64,000 nt of DNA from assembly GCF_030063475.1 (NCBI RefSeq), contig NZ_JASIRT010000008.1, forward strand, positions 62,001 to 126,000, written 5' to 3'. Under the pieces are notes generated by a model. The model saw only the letters and a program-made list of their open reading frames with translations, was not told the DNA's origin and did no database searches. Positions 52,647 through 62,781 of the stretch are shown here, in pieces. This DNA is from Roseomonas sp. E05. GTDB taxonomy: Bacteria; Pseudomonadota; Alphaproteobacteria; Acetobacterales; Acetobacteraceae. Numbering within the stretch: position 1 is the first letter of the stretch; each line of letters starts with the position of its first letter. A program made the position numbers and the translations under genes.

Positions 52647-53827
52647 CCCTCGATCAGCTTCACCCGGCGGCCCTCGACGCCGAGCGCCAAGCGGCCGCCC
52701 TTCAGCGCCAGGGCGGCCTGCCCGAAAACCTGCCGCCGCCAGCCATGCAGCGCCGGTACCTGCGGCTCGGCTTCGACCGCCAGCCGCTCCAGCTCATCCG
52801 CACTGGCGATCAGGCGGGGCGCGACATGGTGCTCCTCCGCCTTGGCGGCCAGCAGCACCTTCAGCAGCGCGATCAGCGCCGGCGAGGCGGGCGGGCCCTG
52901 GCGCTGGTCGCGCGCCGGCTCGGGCAGTGCGCTGTCCGGCAGCTCGCGCGCCGCAGCCAGGGCGGTGAGCAGCCCGGCGCCGCTCTTGCCCTCGGCGAAG
53001 CCCTTGCTGATGCCGCGCGCCCGGCCCAGCTCGGCCGGGGTGGCGGGATTGGTGGCAGCGATCTCCAGCAACGTCTCGTCCCGCACCAGCCGCTGGCGCG
53101 GGATATTGACCCGCTGCGCCTCGCGCTCCCGCCAGGCGGCGGCGGCGCGCACGGCGGCGAGGAAGCGGCGGTTGCCGGAGCGCGGCTTGAGGCGCTCCCA
53201 GGCGGTTTCCGGGTCCTGCCGGTAGGTGGCGGGGTCGGTCAGCTCGGCCATTTCCTCGGCCACCCAGGAGAGGCGGCTCTCCTGCGTCAGCCGCTCCACC
53301 AGGGCGGTATAGACGCGGCGCAGGTGGGTCACGTCGGCGGCGGCATAGGCGATCTGCGCCGCCGAGAGGGGGCGGGCCGCCCAGTCGCTGAAGCGGTGGG
53401 CCTTGTCGATCTGCGCCCCGGCCAGGGCGCGCACGAGGCTGTCATAGCTCGCCTGGTCACCGAAGCCGGCCACCATGGCGGCCACCTGGGTGTCGAACAG
53501 CGGGCGCGGCGGAGCGCCGAAGCGCAGGATGCAGATCTCCACATCCTGCCGCGCCGCATGGAACACCTTCGTGACCTTGGGGTCGGCGAAGAGCTCCCCC
53601 AGTGGCGAGAGGTCCAGCCCCTCGGCCATGGCGTCGATCACCGCCACGTCCTTCTCGCCGGCGAGCTGCACGACGCAGAGCTCCGGCCAGTAGGTGCGTT
53701 CCCGCATGAATTCGGTATCGACCGTGACGAAGGGCTCCGCGCGCAGGCGGGCGCAGAGGGCGGCGAGCTCTTCGGAGCGGGTGATCAGGACGGGGTCGGT
53801 ATCCTGGACCTGGGGGCGTCGGCTCAT
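52643..53827 (-). CDS. rnd: Ribonuclease D
   Basis: A 394-residue 3'-5' exoribonuclease that trims tRNA and other small RNA 3' ends. The DEDDy catalytic residues are visible: VDTEFMRERTYWP (Asp, Glu), FHAARQDVEI (Asp) and YAAADVTHL (Tyr-x3-Asp). The C-terminal half contains an HRDC domain (RDETLLEIAATNPATPAEL). The TAG stop lies within the terminal inverted repeat of the 122-bp element, so the very end of the protein may have been set by that insertion. The ATG at 53825-53827 starts MSRRPQVQDTDP. Confidence 0.96.
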   Translation of the reverse strand: MSRRPQVQDTDPVLITRSEELAALCARLRAEPFVTVDTEFMRERTYWPELCVVQLAGEKDVAVIDAMAEGLDLSPLGELFADPKVTKVFHAARQDVEICILRFGAPPRPLFDTQVAAMVAGFGDQASYDSLVRALAGAQIDKAHRFSDWAARPLSAAQIAYAAADVTHLRRVYTALVERLTQESRLSWVAEEMAELTDPATYRQDPETAWERLKPRSGNRRFLAAVRAAAAWREREAQRVNIPRQRLVRDETLLEIAATNPATPAELGRARGISKGFAEGKSGAGLLTALAAARELPDSALPEPARDQRQGPPASPALIALLKVLLAAKAEEHHVAPRLIASADELERLAVEAEPQVPALHGWRRQVFGQAALALKGGRLALGVEGRRVKLIEG

Positions 53828-53973
53828 GGCCGCAAGGTTCTAACGAAGCGCGCGCCAGCCGCAAAGTCCGCCCGATTCGGCGGCGGGATGACGGTCTCCC
53901 TTGACATGGGGCCGCGCGCCGCCCCTTCTGCGGCCCGTTTTCCGCATTGAGAAGCCCCGGGGTACTCCGACCG

Positions 53974-55776
53974 ATGCACGCCTACCGCACTCACACCTGC
54001 GGCGCGCTGCGCGCCAGCGACGCGGGGCAGACCGCCCGCCTTTCCGGCTGGGTGCACCGCAAGCGCGACCATGGCGGGCTGCTGTTCATTGACCTGCGCG
54101 ACCACTATGGCGTGACCCAGTGCGTCTTCCCCGCCGGTTCGGAGGTCTTCAAGGCCGCTGAGGCGGTGCGGCCGGAGAGCGTCATCACCGTCACCGGCGA
54201 GGTGGTGCTGCGCGAGCCCGGCACGGTGAACGACAAGCTGCCGACCGGCGCCGTCGAGCTGCGGGTGAAGTCGCTGGAGGTGCAGTCCTCGGCCGAGGTG
54301 CTGCCGATCCAGGTCGCGGGCGACCAGGAGTTCCCCGAGGACCTGCGGCTGCGCTACCGCTTCCTCGATCTGCGGCGCGAGAAGCAGCACCGCAACATGA
54401 TGCTGCGCGCGGGCGTGATCGCCTCGATCCGCCGGCGGATGATCGAGCAGGGCTTCACCGAGTTCCAGACGCCGATCCTGACCGCCTCCTCGCCGGAGGG
54501 CGCGCGCGACTTCCTGGTGCCCAGCCGCAACCATCCCGGCACCTTCTACGCGCTGCCGCAGGCGCCGCAGCAGTTCAAGCAGCTGGCGATGGTGGCGGGC
54601 TTCGACCGCTACTTCCAGATCGCCCCCTGCTTCCGCGACGAGGCCAGCCGCGCCGACCGCTCCCCGGGCGAGTTCTACCAGCTCGACTTCGAGATGAGCT
54701 TCGTCACCCAGGAGGACGTCTTCGCCGCCCTGGAGCCGGTGATGCAGGGCATCTTCGAGGAGTTCGGCCAGGGCCGGAAGGTGACGCAGGCGCCGTTCCC
54801 GCGCATCCCCTATGACGCCGCCATGCTCTACTACGGCAGCGACAAGCCGGACCTGCGCAATCCGCTGAAGATCACCGACGTCACCGAGCAGTTCCGCGAT
54901 TCCGGCTTCGGACTTTTTGCCAGGATCGCCGCCTCGGGCGGCATGGTGCGCGCCATCCCGGCGCCGGGGGCGGCGACCAACCCGCGCGGCTTCTTCGACA
55001 AGCTGAATGAATGGGCCCGCGCCGAGGGCGCCGGGGGCCTGGGCTACATCCAGTTCGCCGCCGACGGGCCGAAGGGGCCGATCGCCAAGAACCTGGAGCC
55101 GGAGCGCGTCGAGGCGATCCGCGCCGCCTGCGGCCTGCAGCCGGGCGATGCCGTCTTCTTCGCCGCCGGCAACAGGGAAGAGACGCCGAAATTCGCCGGC
55201 AAGGTGCGGACAAAGCTCGGTGATGAGCTGGGCCTGATCGCCCAGGACGAGTTCCGCTTCTGCTGGATCGTCGATTTCCCGATGTACGAGCGGAACGAGG
55301 AGACGGGGCAGATCGACTTCAGCCACAACCCCTTCTCGATGCCGCAGGGCGGGCTGGAGGCGCTCAACAGCATGGATCCGCTGGAGATCAAGGCCTTCCA
55401 GTACGACATCGTCTGCAACGGCATCGAGCTCTCCTCCGGCGCCATCCGCAACCACCGGCCGGACATCATGGTGCGCGCCTTCGAGATCGCCGGCTACTCG
55501 GCCGAGACGGTGGAGGAGCGCTTCGGCGGCATGCTGAACGCCTTCCGCTACGGCGCCCCGCCGCACGGCGGCTCCGCCCCGGGCATCGACCGCATGGTGA
55601 TGCTGCTGGCCGACGAGCCGAACATCCGCGAGGTGATTCTCTTCCCGCTGAACCAGCAGGGCGAGGACCTGATGATGGGCGCCCCCGCCCCGGTGGAACC
55701 GGCCCGGCTGAAGGAGCTTTCGATCAAGCTCGATCTGCCGCCGGCGAAGGGTGCCAGCGGCCCCAAGGCGTCCTAA
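53974..55776 (+). CDS. aspS: Aspartyl-tRNA synthetase
   Basis: A 600-residue class II synthetase of the bacterial type. The N-terminal OB anticodon-binding domain has [21 protein letters not shown]; motif 2 is [22 protein letters not shown]; the GAD insertion domain occupies about 290-420; motif 3 contains [15 protein letters not shown]. The alphaproteobacterial SPGEFYQLD variant of motif 2 fits the proposed host. The start at 53974 ([16 protein letters not shown]) is the family N-terminus. Confidence 0.97.
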   Translation: MHAYRTHTCGALRASDAGQTARLSGWVHRKRDHGGLLFIDLRDHYGVTQCVFPAGSEVFKAAEAVRPESVITVTGEVVLREPGTVNDKLPTGAVELRVKSLEVQSSAEVLPIQVAGDQEFPEDLRLRYRFLDLRREKQHRNMMLRAGVIASIRRRMIEQGFTEFQTPILTASSPEGARDFLVPSRNHPGTFYALPQAPQQFKQLAMVAGFDRYFQIAPCFRDEASRADRSPGEFYQLDFEMSFVTQEDVFAALEPVMQGIFEEFGQGRKVTQAPFPRIPYDAAMLYYGSDKPDLRNPLKITDVTEQFRDSGFGLFARIAASGGMVRAIPAPGAATNPRGFFDKLNEWARAEGAGGLGYIQFAADGPKGPIAKNLEPERVEAIRAACGLQPGDAVFFAAGNREETPKFAGKVRTKLGDELGLIAQDEFRFCWIVDFPMYERNEETGQIDFSHNPFSMPQGGLEALNSMDPLEIKAFQYDIVCNGIELSSGAIRNHRPDIMVRAFEIAGYSAETVEERFGGMLNAFRYGAPPHGGSAPGIDRMVMLLADEPNIREVILFPLNQQGEDLMMGAPAPVEPARLKELSIKLDLPPAKGASGPKAS

Positions 55777-55888
55777 CTTCACTCTGCGGGAGGGTGTCTG
55801 GCGGTCTGCCCGCCTGGCACCCCCGGTTCCCCGGTGGGGCCGGACCCCGCGCCCCCCGGCGGAGCCGGGCCGAAAGAAGGAATACGCG

Positions 55889-56755
55889 ATGCGTCTGCGC
55901 GACACCCTGGCCGGTTCGACCCTTCTGCCGGCCGCGGCCCTGATGCTGGGGCTGGCCCAGCCGGTGGATGCGGCGCCGGCGCCGGCGCAGGGCTCCGCCC
56001 CGGCCGCCACGGCGCAGGCGGCGCCGATCGCGATGGCCGCGCACCGCGCCGCCTACCGGCTGGAGCTGGACCGGCTGCGCCAGGGCGGCGACGTGATCCA
56101 GGCCGACGGCGCCATGCTGTTCGAGGTGCTGGACGCCTGCGACGGCTGGACCACCCGTCAGCGGCTGAAGCTCAACGTGGTGGACCGCAGCGGCTCGGTG
56201 GTCGAGACCTCCTCCGACTACTCCACCTGGGAGAGCAAGGACGGCAAGCGGCTGCGCTTCACCCTGACCCAGATGGCACAGGGCGCGGTGACGCAGCGCA
56301 TCGCCGGCGAGGCGGAGCTGGAGGGCGCCAAGGGCGGCGTGGTGCGCTACGAATCCCCCGCCGCGCAGGAGGTGAAGTTGCCGCCGGGTACGCTGCTGCC
56401 GATGGCGCACACCATCCGCACCCTGGAACTGGCGCGCGCCGGCCAGCGCATGCTGCTGGTGCCGCTGTTCGACGGCACCAGCGAGGAGGGGGCGCAGGAC
56501 ACCACAACCATCCTTTCCTCCTGGCAGGCGCCGCGCCAGGATGCCCGCTTTCCGCTGCTGAAGGGCCAGGGCAGCGCCCGCATGCGGATCGCCTTCTTCA
56601 GCGAGGAGGCGAGTGCCGGCGCCAACCTGCCGGAATACGAGGTCGGCCTGCGCTACTATGCCAATGGCGTGGCCGATGACATGAACATGGACTTCGGCGA
56701 CTTTGCGATGAATGCGGTGATGCAGAAGCTGGAGGCACTGCCCTCCGGCTGTTGA
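55889..56755 (+). CDS. EipB family envelope integrity protein (DUF1849)
   Basis: A 288-residue periplasmic protein. The signal peptide runs MRLRDTLAGSTLLPAAALML with cleavage near VDAAP. MAAHRAAYRLELDRLRQ begins the conserved beta-spiral, and LFEVLDACDGWTTRQRLKL carries a family Cys. SSDYSTWESKDGKRLRFTL and ILSSWQAPRQDARFPLL follow, and the protein ends in a second Cys (SGC) suitable for a disulphide. EipB in Brucella is needed for envelope integrity. The ATG at 55889 is preceded by AAGAAGGA. Confidence 0.88.
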   Translation: MRLRDTLAGSTLLPAAALMLGLAQPVDAAPAPAQGSAPAATAQAAPIAMAAHRAAYRLELDRLRQGGDVIQADGAMLFEVLDACDGWTTRQRLKLNVVDRSGSVVETSSDYSTWESKDGKRLRFTLTQMAQGAVTQRIAGEAELEGAKGGVVRYESPAAQEVKLPPGTLLPMAHTIRTLELARAGQRMLLVPLFDGTSEEGAQDTTTILSSWQAPRQDARFPLLKGQGSARMRIAFFSEEASAGANLPEYEVGLRYYANGVADDMNMDFGDFAMNAVMQKLEALPSGC

Positions 56756-56770
56756 GGACCGCGCGCCGCC

Positions 56771-58762
56771 TCAGGCGGCCTCCCGCAGTTTCGTCAGCAG
56801 GCGGCTGAGGTTCTCGCGCAGCGCCATCGCCTGCTGCGCCACGTCCCCGGAGGCTCCGCGGACGGTCTCCACCGCCGCGACCGCCTCTGCAGCGCCCCCG
56901 GCCACGCCCTCGATCTCGCGCGCGGCGCCGCGAGTGTGGCTTGCGGCCGCGGCGGCGGCGCGGGCGATCTCCTGCGTCGCGACGCTCTGCTGCTCCACGG
57001 CGGCGGCGATGCCGGCGGCAATGCTGCTGTTCTGCTCGGCGGTGCCGCCGATGCCGTCCACCGCCTGAAGCGCCTGCCCGGCGGCGGCCTGGATGGCGCC
57101 GATCTGGCTGCCGATCTCCTCGGTGGCGCGGGCGGTCTGCGTCGCCAGCTGCTTCACCTCATGCGCGACGATGGCGAAGCCCTTGCCGCTCTCGCCGGCC
57201 CGTGCGGCCTCGATGGTGGCGTTCAGCGCCAGCAGGTTGGTCCGGCTGGCGATGTCGCGGATCAGGTCCACCACCGCGGCGATCTGCTGCGCACCATTCG
57301 CCAGGATGCGCACCGTCTGGTCCGTCGTGCCGGCCTGCTGCGCCGCTTGGCGCGCGATAGCTGCGGCCTCGGCGACGCGCCGTGTGATCTCGTTGACCGA
57401 GGCGGCCATCTGCTCGGCGGCGGTGGCCACGGCCTGCACGTCCTCGCTCGCCCGGCCAGCTTCCGCCCGGGCCGAGTCCGCCATGCTGGCGGCGCTGTCG
57501 GCAGCGGCGCCGAGCTGGCCGGAGCTGCGGTCGAGCGCGGAGGCCGAGGTTCCGAGCTGCTCCGCCACCGCGCCCAGCGCTTCCTCCACCTGCCGTGCCA
57601 GCGCGAGCGTCGCCTCGCGCCGGCGGGCCGCCGCTTCCCGCGCGGCGGCGGCGGCTTCCTCCTCCAGCACGCGGGCCCGCTGCGCCGCCGCGCTGAACGA
57701 ATCGAGCCCCGCCAGCATGGCGCGGATCTCCGGCACCCGGCTCGACGCCAGGGGCTGCGGCGCCAGATCGCCGGAGGCCATGCGGTGCAGGGCGCGGGCG
57801 ACGCCGGTGAGCGGCCGGGCCATGCGCGCCGCCGCCAGCCAGGCCAGCGGTCCGGCCAGCAACAGCACGGCGCCGCCAACCATCAGGATGACCGCCAGCC
57901 CGCGCGTGCCCACCTCCTGCCAGGAGGCGAGAGGCAGCAGCGTGACAATAAGGCCCTGCGGTGCACCGTCGGCGCCGCGGATCGACACGGGCACGGCACG
58001 GTAGTCCTGATTGCCCAGACGCAGCGCCCGGGGCTGTGCCGAGGCCGCGGCCTGCTGCCATTCGGCGGGCAGGGCGGCGCCCTCCACCGCCGGCAGCGTG
58101 CTGGCGGTCAACCGGCTGGCGCCGAACAGCAGGATCTCCGCGCGGGCGCGCTGCGCCAGCATACTGGCAGTTTCCGCATTGAAGGTGCCGCCCACTTTCA
58201 CGGTGCCCACAACAGGGCTATCCGGCCGGGCACGCAGCGGCGCCACGCCCCCGATGGCCAGATGGCCACTGCTGGGCGAGACCACGGCGCCATGTGCCAG
58301 CGCCCCGCGCAGCGCTTCCGCGACGTCGGGCACGCGCGACTTGTCATCACCAGCCACGGCGGGGTTATGGCCGCGGATCAGGATGCGGCCGCGGGAGTCG
58401 GTGATCTCGAGCAGCGCCACGGTGGGATCGGCCGCCCGCAGCGCAGCCATGGCCGCCACCGCCAGCGGCCGCAGGGCCTCGGTTGCCGCCGGCCCGCCCT
58501 CCGCGACCGTTGCCACCAGGTCCGGGCGCAGGGCGAGGGCCGCAGCATAGCCGGCCATGCGCGTCTCCATCGCCTCAATGGCGAGCCGGGCCTGATCGGC
58601 GGCGGTTTCGGCCGCCTGCTGCTCCAGCGGCGCACGCCCGGTCCGGCCGGCCCAATCCGCGCCAAAGGCTGTAAGGCCGACGCCGGCGATCAGCGGCAGC
58701 ACCGCCAGCAGCAGCAGCCGGACCACGAGGCCAAGGGATTTCGAAGCAGCAGGAGCAGACAT
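56771..58762 (-). CDS. Methyl-accepting chemotaxis protein (second)
   Basis: A 663-residue chemoreceptor. An N-terminal helix (about residues 10-33) and a second near 290-312 enclose a periplasmic double-Cache-like sensor domain ([28 protein letters not shown]). HAMP follows, then the signalling coiled coil with hairpin tip [20 protein letters not shown] near residue 500. It lies downstream of the TRAP genes on the same strand, separated by a terminator-like hairpin, so it may sense a TRAP substrate. I prefer the ATG at 58760-58762 ([11 protein letters not shown]); one nine codons upstream is possible. Confidence 0.9.
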   Translation of the reverse strand: MSAPAASKSLGLVVRLLLLAVLPLIAGVGLTAFGADWAGRTGRAPLEQQAAETAADQARLAIEAMETRMAGYAAALALRPDLVATVAEGGPAATEALRPLAVAAMAALRAADPTVALLEITDSRGRILIRGHNPAVAGDDKSRVPDVAEALRGALAHGAVVSPSSGHLAIGGVAPLRARPDSPVVGTVKVGGTFNAETASMLAQRARAEILLFGASRLTASTLPAVEGAALPAEWQQAAASAQPRALRLGNQDYRAVPVSIRGADGAPQGLIVTLLPLASWQEVGTRGLAVILMVGGAVLLLAGPLAWLAAARMARPLTGVARALHRMASGDLAPQPLASSRVPEIRAMLAGLDSFSAAAQRARVLEEEAAAAAREAAARRREATLALARQVEEALGAVAEQLGTSASALDRSSGQLGAAADSAASMADSARAEAGRASEDVQAVATAAEQMAASVNEITRRVAEAAAIARQAAQQAGTTDQTVRILANGAQQIAAVVDLIRDIASRTNLLALNATIEAARAGESGKGFAIVAHEVKQLATQTARATEEIGSQIGAIQAAAGQALQAVDGIGGTAEQNSSIAAGIAAAVEQQSVATQEIARAAAAAASHTRGAAREIEGVAGGAAEAVAAVETVRGASGDVAQQAMALRENLSRLLTKLREAA

Positions 58763-58823
58763 GGCGGTCCATAGGCAGCGGGAAGCCACATCTTCCTGCG
58801 AGCAGCTTAAGACACCCCTAAGG

Positions 58824-58858
58824 GCCGGAGGCGCGCCCTGGAAGGAGGCGCCTCCGGC
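58824..58858 (-). terminator. Hairpin terminator after dctM
   Basis: GCCGGAGGCGC (58824-58834) pairs perfectly with GCGCCTCCGGC (58848-58858) around a 13-base loop, just after the dctM stop in the direction of transcription. It is followed on the minus strand by CCTTAGG rather than a strong T-run. Confidence 0.65.
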
Positions 58859-58864
58859 AAGCCT

Positions 58865-60142
58865 TCAGCGATACATGAGCGTGGGCAGCCACATCGAGAG
58901 CGGCTCCCAGAAGGTGACCAGCGCCAGGCAGAAGAACAGCGGGATCAGGAAGGGCGCGGTGGCCCTGGTGGTCTCCTCGAAGCTCATGCCGGAGACGCGG
59001 GCGAGGATGAACAGCACCATGCCCACCGGCGGCGTCAGCAGCCCGATCATCAGGTTCAGCACCATGATGATGCCGAAATGCACGGGGTCCACGCCGATCT
59101 TGTCCATCAGCGGCATCAGCACCGGCACCAGGATGGTGATGGCGGCGACCGTCTCCAGGAAGCAGCCGACCAGCAGCAGGAACAGGTTGACCAGCAGCAG
59201 CACCGCCCAGCGCTCGCTGGTGATGGAGAGCACGAAACCGGCGATGCCATCGGTGATGCGCGTCGTCGTCACCAGCCAGCCGAAGATGCTGGCGCCGGCG
59301 ACGATCAGCAGCACCACGGCGGTGGTCTCGATGGTCTCCATGCTGACGCGGAGGAAGCCGCGCCAGCTCAGGCTGCGATAGATCACAGCCCCGAGGAACA
59401 GCGCGTAGAAGGTGGCGGCGATGGCGGCCTCGGTCGGCGTGAAGGCGCCGGTGGTCATGCCGCCGACCATCAGCACCGGGGTCAGCAGCGGCAGGAAGGC
59501 GCGCCGGAAGGCATGGCCGAGCCGCGGCAGGGAGAAGGCGGCATCGCGCGGGAAGCGCTTGCGGCGCGCCTCGACGGCGACCCAGACCATCAGCACCGCC
59601 GCCATGAACAGGCCCGGGATCAGCCCGGCGGCGAAGAGCTGGCCGACCGAGGCATTGGCCATGACGCCGAAGATCACCATCGGCAGGCTGGGCGGGATGA
59701 TCGGCCCGATGGTGGAGGAGGCGGCGGTGATGCCGACCGAGAAGGGCAGCGGGTACTTGTGGTCCCGCATCGCCTTGATCTCGATGCTGCCGATGCCGCC
59801 CGCATCGGCCACCGCGGTGCCGGACATGCCGGCGAAGATGATGCTGGCCACCACGTTCACATGACCGAGGCCGCCGCGCGCCCAGCCGACCAGCGCCACG
59901 GCGAAGCTGAAGATGCGCTCCGTGATGCCGGCCGAGTTCATCAGGCTGCCGGCCATGATGAAGAAGGGGATGGCGAGCAGCGGGAAGCTCTCGATGCCGC
60001 TGGCCATGCGGTGCAGCACGACCAGCGGCGGCAGCCCGCCATCGGCCCAGACATAGATCAGCGAGGCACCGCCGAGCGCCACCGCCACGGGGACGCCAAC
60101 CAGCAGCAGGCCGCAGAAGCCGAGGAAGAGGAGGGCGGTCAC
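58865..60142 (-). CDS. dctM: TRAP transporter large permease subunit
   Basis: A 425-residue membrane protein with about 12 helices, the DctM ion-coupled permease of a tripartite ATP-independent periplasmic transporter. IIFAGMSGTAVADAGGIGSIEIKAM and TAASSTIGPIIPPSLPMVIFG are the diagnostic DctM motifs (about residues 85-150). TRAP systems import carboxylates, sialic acids or ectoine-like solutes using a Na+ gradient and a DctP binding protein. The GTG start at 60140-60142 overlaps the dctQ stop (GTGA). No DctP gene is in the window. Confidence 0.93.
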   Translation of the reverse strand: MTALLFLGFCGLLLVGVPVAVALGGASLIYVWADGGLPPLVVLHRMASGIESFPLLAIPFFIMAGSLMNSAGITERIFSFAVALVGWARGGLGHVNVVASIIFAGMSGTAVADAGGIGSIEIKAMRDHKYPLPFSVGITAASSTIGPIIPPSLPMVIFGVMANASVGQLFAAGLIPGLFMAAVLMVWVAVEARRKRFPRDAAFSLPRLGHAFRRAFLPLLTPVLMVGGMTTGAFTPTEAAIAATFYALFLGAVIYRSLSWRGFLRVSMETIETTAVVLLIVAGASIFGWLVTTTRITDGIAGFVLSITSERWAVLLLVNLFLLLVGCFLETVAAITILVPVLMPLMDKIGVDPVHFGIIMVLNLMIGLLTPPVGMVLFILARVSGMSFEETTRATAPFLIPLFFCLALVTFWEPLSMWLPTLMYR

Positions 60143-60717
60143 AGCTGCACGCCTCCGATGGAGGGATCGCCGGGCCGCTCCGGCTCGCCGGCGCGGAAGC
60201 GGCGGATGGCATGCTGGAAGCTGCGCAGGGTGGTCAGCACCAGCCCGGCCAGGATGCCCCAGTAGACGACGGAAATCGGCCAATCGAGGGCGATCATCGG
60301 CTGGAACCGCATGGCCTCGGCCACCTGCAGGCAGAGCAGGACGCTGATGGCGAAGAAGGCGGTGGCCAGCAGCGCCACGAACAGCCGGGCGGCGCGGCGG
60401 GCGCCGGCGGGCAGTGCGTTCAGCAGGAACTCCACCGCGATATGCGAGCCGCGCCGGGCGGCCAGGGCGCTGCCCCAGAAGGCCAGCACCATCAGCATGT
60501 AGCTGGCGATCTCCTCGGTCCAGGCGATGCTGTCGTTCAGCACGTAGCGCGTGAAGAACTGCAGGAACACGATGCCGGACATGGCCCAGAACAGGAGGAA
60601 GGTCAGCCAGTCCTCCGGCGCCATCGCGAAGGGCGGGTCCGGCTGGGCGGCCTCCTCGGCCGCCAGATCGGCGAACAGCCGCTCGGCATCCCGCCCTTTG
60701 GGTGCGGATTCTTGCAC
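60139..60717 (-). CDS. dctQ: TRAP transporter small permease subunit
   Basis: A 192-residue membrane protein with four helices after a 35-residue cytoplasmic N-terminus. FTRYVLNDSIAWTEEIASYMLMVLAFWGSALAARRGSHIAVE is the DctQ family core (about residues 57-98, key R-Y-x-L, W-x-E-E, G-S and R-x-G-x-H-I). It partners DctM. The start is GTG at 60715-60717 with GGGGAG six bases upstream. It follows the asparaginase-family gene by 86 bp on the same strand. Confidence 0.9.
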   Translation of the reverse strand: MQESAPKGRDAERLFADLAAEEAAQPDPPFAMAPEDWLTFLLFWAMSGIVFLQFFTRYVLNDSIAWTEEIASYMLMVLAFWGSALAARRGSHIAVEFLLNALPAGARRAARLFVALLATAFFAISVLLCLQVAEAMRFQPMIALDWPISVVYWGILAGLVLTTLRSFQHAIRRFRAGEPERPGDPSIGGVQL

Positions 60718-60803
60718 GTCAGTCTCCCCATGGTCATTGCGGGCAAGCTATCCTGACCGCAACGAACCGAGGAAGGCCTGTTGTACGATAAGCGGATGAT
60801 GTC

Positions 60804-61817
60804 TCAGTAAGTCGCGAAGATCCGCTCCACCTCGGCGGGGTCGTCCGTCACCGTCAGGGCCAGGGCGAGCAGGATGCGCGCCTTCTGCGGCGTCAGGTTG
60901 TCGGCGGCCAGGATGCCGCGCGCATGCATCTTCTGCGTCCGCACCACGCGCCCGCTGCCGACGCGGGTGGATTGCACCACCATGACGCCCTGTTCCACGG
61001 CATCGGCGAGCGCGTCCGCCTCGGCGGGCGTCGGGCTGCCGGGGGCGAAGCCGGCGCTGACGATGCCACGTGCGCCCGCCGCGACGAAGGCGCGGATCGC
61101 CGTGCCATCGGCATCCGCGTGAGAATAGGCGATGTCCACGCGCGGCAGGGCCGCGAGGTCGCGGATGTCGAACTCGGTGTCCGGCGCGACGCGACGCAGC
61201 GGGCGGCGGTAGAAGGCGACACAGTCGCCATCGGCCTGGCCGAGCACGCCGAAATCCGGGGTGCGGAAGGTCTGCAGGCGCCAGGTGGAGGTCTTGGAGA
61301 CGTCGCGGGCGGCGTGGATCTCGTCGTTCAGCAACAGCAGCACGCCGAGGCCTCGCGCCTCCGGGCTGCCTGCCACGCGCACGGCGTTCACCAGGTTCAT
61401 GCCCATGTCGCTGGAGAGCGCCGAGGCCGGGCGCTGTGCGCCGACCATCACCACCGGCACCGCGACCTTCAGGCTCAGCGAGAGAACGTAGGCCGTCTCC
61501 TCCATGGTCGAGGTGCCATGGCCGATGACGATGCCGGCGAGGTCCGGGATCTCCGCCACGGCGCGGTCGCATTCGCGCGCCAGCGCCTGCCAGTCGCGAA
61601 AGCCGATGCGGGAGGAAATGACGGTGCTATGGGGCCGCGGAAAGACCTCCGCCACCCGCGCCAGTTCCGGCACACGTGCCACGATGGTGGCGGCATCCAT
61701 CACCTGGCCGAGGGCGCCGTAGTCCTGGATGTCCAGCCCGTCGCGGCCGAGGGAAGCCATGGTGCCGCCCGTGCCGATGAAGGCGATGCGGGGCCTTGTG
61801 GGAGCGGATTGGGGCAT
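60804..61817 (-). CDS. Asparaginase-family amidohydrolase with altered substrate pocket
   Basis: A 337-residue member of the L-asparaginase/glutaminase family. The first nucleophile Thr is in FIGTGGTMAS; the second Thr is in GHGTSTMEETAYV; the Lys is in ARDVSKTSTWRLQTF; MVGAQRPASALSSDMG is the usual RP motif. The canonical HGTDTMEE has Ser in place of Asp, the residue that contacts the substrate amino group in E. coli asparaginase II. The usual Ser-containing carboxylate loop reads ISSRIGFRDW. The family is certain, but asparagine may not be the substrate. It precedes dctQ-dctM and may process what they import. Confidence 0.85.
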   Translation of the reverse strand: MPQSAPTRPRIAFIGTGGTMASLGRDGLDIQDYGALGQVMDAATIVARVPELARVAEVFPRPHSTVISSRIGFRDWQALARECDRAVAEIPDLAGIVIGHGTSTMEETAYVLSLSLKVAVPVVMVGAQRPASALSSDMGMNLVNAVRVAGSPEARGLGVLLLLNDEIHAARDVSKTSTWRLQTFRTPDFGVLGQADGDCVAFYRRPLRRVAPDTEFDIRDLAALPRVDIAYSHADADGTAIRAFVAAGARGIVSAGFAPGSPTPAEADALADAVEQGVMVVQSTRVGSGRVVRTQKMHARGILAADNLTPQKARILLALALTVTDDPAEVERIFATY

Positions 61818-62050
61818 GCAGCGGGGTCCTGGAGAGAGCGGGAGCCCAAGCTGTAGGACCGAAGCCGGGGGGCGGCCAAGAGGGGGGCGCTCCCCGCGGG
61901 CTGCAGAACGGCCACCCGGACGGCACCATGCCCGCAGAGCCAGGCCTGCAGGACGCCGGGCCAAGGGCTCGGGGGCGGATGGGCACCTCCTTCAGGCGAT
62001 GGAGTGCCGGGCCGCCATGGCGGCCCGGCAGGCTGTGGGGAGCGGCGTGC
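61818..62050. other. Intergenic region without a recognisable gene
   Basis: Upstream of the asparaginase-family gene. Frames are open in places only because of G+C richness; none has a family match, ribosome-binding site or convincing codon pattern. It presumably contains the promoter for the asparaginase-TRAP genes. Confidence 0.5.
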
Positions 62051-62250
62051 TCAGCGCGGGTTGCCGGCCATGGCGAAGGTGGCAGCGGGGCCGGCAGGTA
62101 AACCACCGCGCCTTCCTCGCCGCCGGTGGACGCCGGCAGGCCCATCGCCCTCCGGCGAGGGTGGCATCGGCATAGACGATGCGGGTGTTCTGGCCGCCGT
62201 CCAGGATGGTGGCGAAGCCGCCGCCGAGAAATATTACCAGTATAGCCGGG
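62051..62250 (-). pseudogene. Frameshifted gene remnant
   Basis: Read on the minus strand, protein-like sequence moves between frames. It begins FLGGGFATILDGGQNTRIVY and ADATLAGG, shifts to MGLPASTGGEEGAVVYLPA, and shifts again to PAATFAMAGNPR followed by TGA at 62051-62053. Joining the pieces needs at least two single-base changes and gives about 65 plausible C-terminal residues of an unidentified protein. The A+T-richer 5' end near 62230-62245 may mark the breakpoint. Confidence 0.45.
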
Positions 62251-62292
62251 CGTGTAGCTGAGGCCGGGGGAGCGGCCCCTGTGGGGGGTGCT

Positions 62293-62781
62293 TCAGTGAT
62301 GTAGCACCATCTCGGGTGCGGCCACATGGCCGGGGCGGGGGAGGGGCCAGGCGAGAACCGGGGCGGCGCTGGCCGGGGACAGGTTCGCCAGGGCGCTGAG
62401 CAGCTGCTCCCGCGCCCGCGCAGCGCCGCGACTCAGGCGCCCGGTGCCACCCTCCGGCGTCAGCTCCAGTTGATGACCTTTCAGCACCGCCTGGATCAGG
62501 CGGGCGAGCGTCCCGCCTTCGAGGGAGAGGCGCATCGCCTCGATATCGGTCCCCCGCGGGATAAGGCAGCGGATCACCAGGCCCTGGCGGACGAGCGGGG
62601 GAACGTCACCAGTCTCGTCGAGGGCGGATTCGAGCTCCACCGTCACCCCATGCAGCGCGCCGAGCTTGAGGTAGGCGGCCCCCTGCATCTTGTGGGCATC
62701 GGCCAGCTCGGGCGTGTTGTCCAGCATGGCCTGGTTGATGCCCCAGAGGGCGTCGGTGAAATCAGCAGCCGTCAGCGTCAT
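62293..62781 (-). CDS. Orphan protein of unknown function
   Basis: A 162-residue protein I do not recognise. It begins MTLTAADFTDALWGINQAML, has acidic helical character in the first half (DAHKMQGAAYLKLGALHG, VELESALDETGDV), then a cationic segment GRLSRGAARAREQLLSAL and a Pro-rich C-terminus. It lacks a signal peptide or membrane helix. GGAGG five bases before the ATG at 62779-62781 supports the start. The A+T-rich leader and the adjacent gene remnant suggest acquired or rapidly evolving DNA. Confidence 0.6.
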   Translation of the reverse strand: MTLTAADFTDALWGINQAMLDNTPELADAHKMQGAAYLKLGALHGVTVELESALDETGDVPPLVRQGLVIRCLIPRGTDIEAMRLSLEGGTLARLIQAVLKGHQLELTPEGGTGRLSRGAARAREQLLSALANLSPASAAPVLAWPLPRPGHVAAPEMVLHH

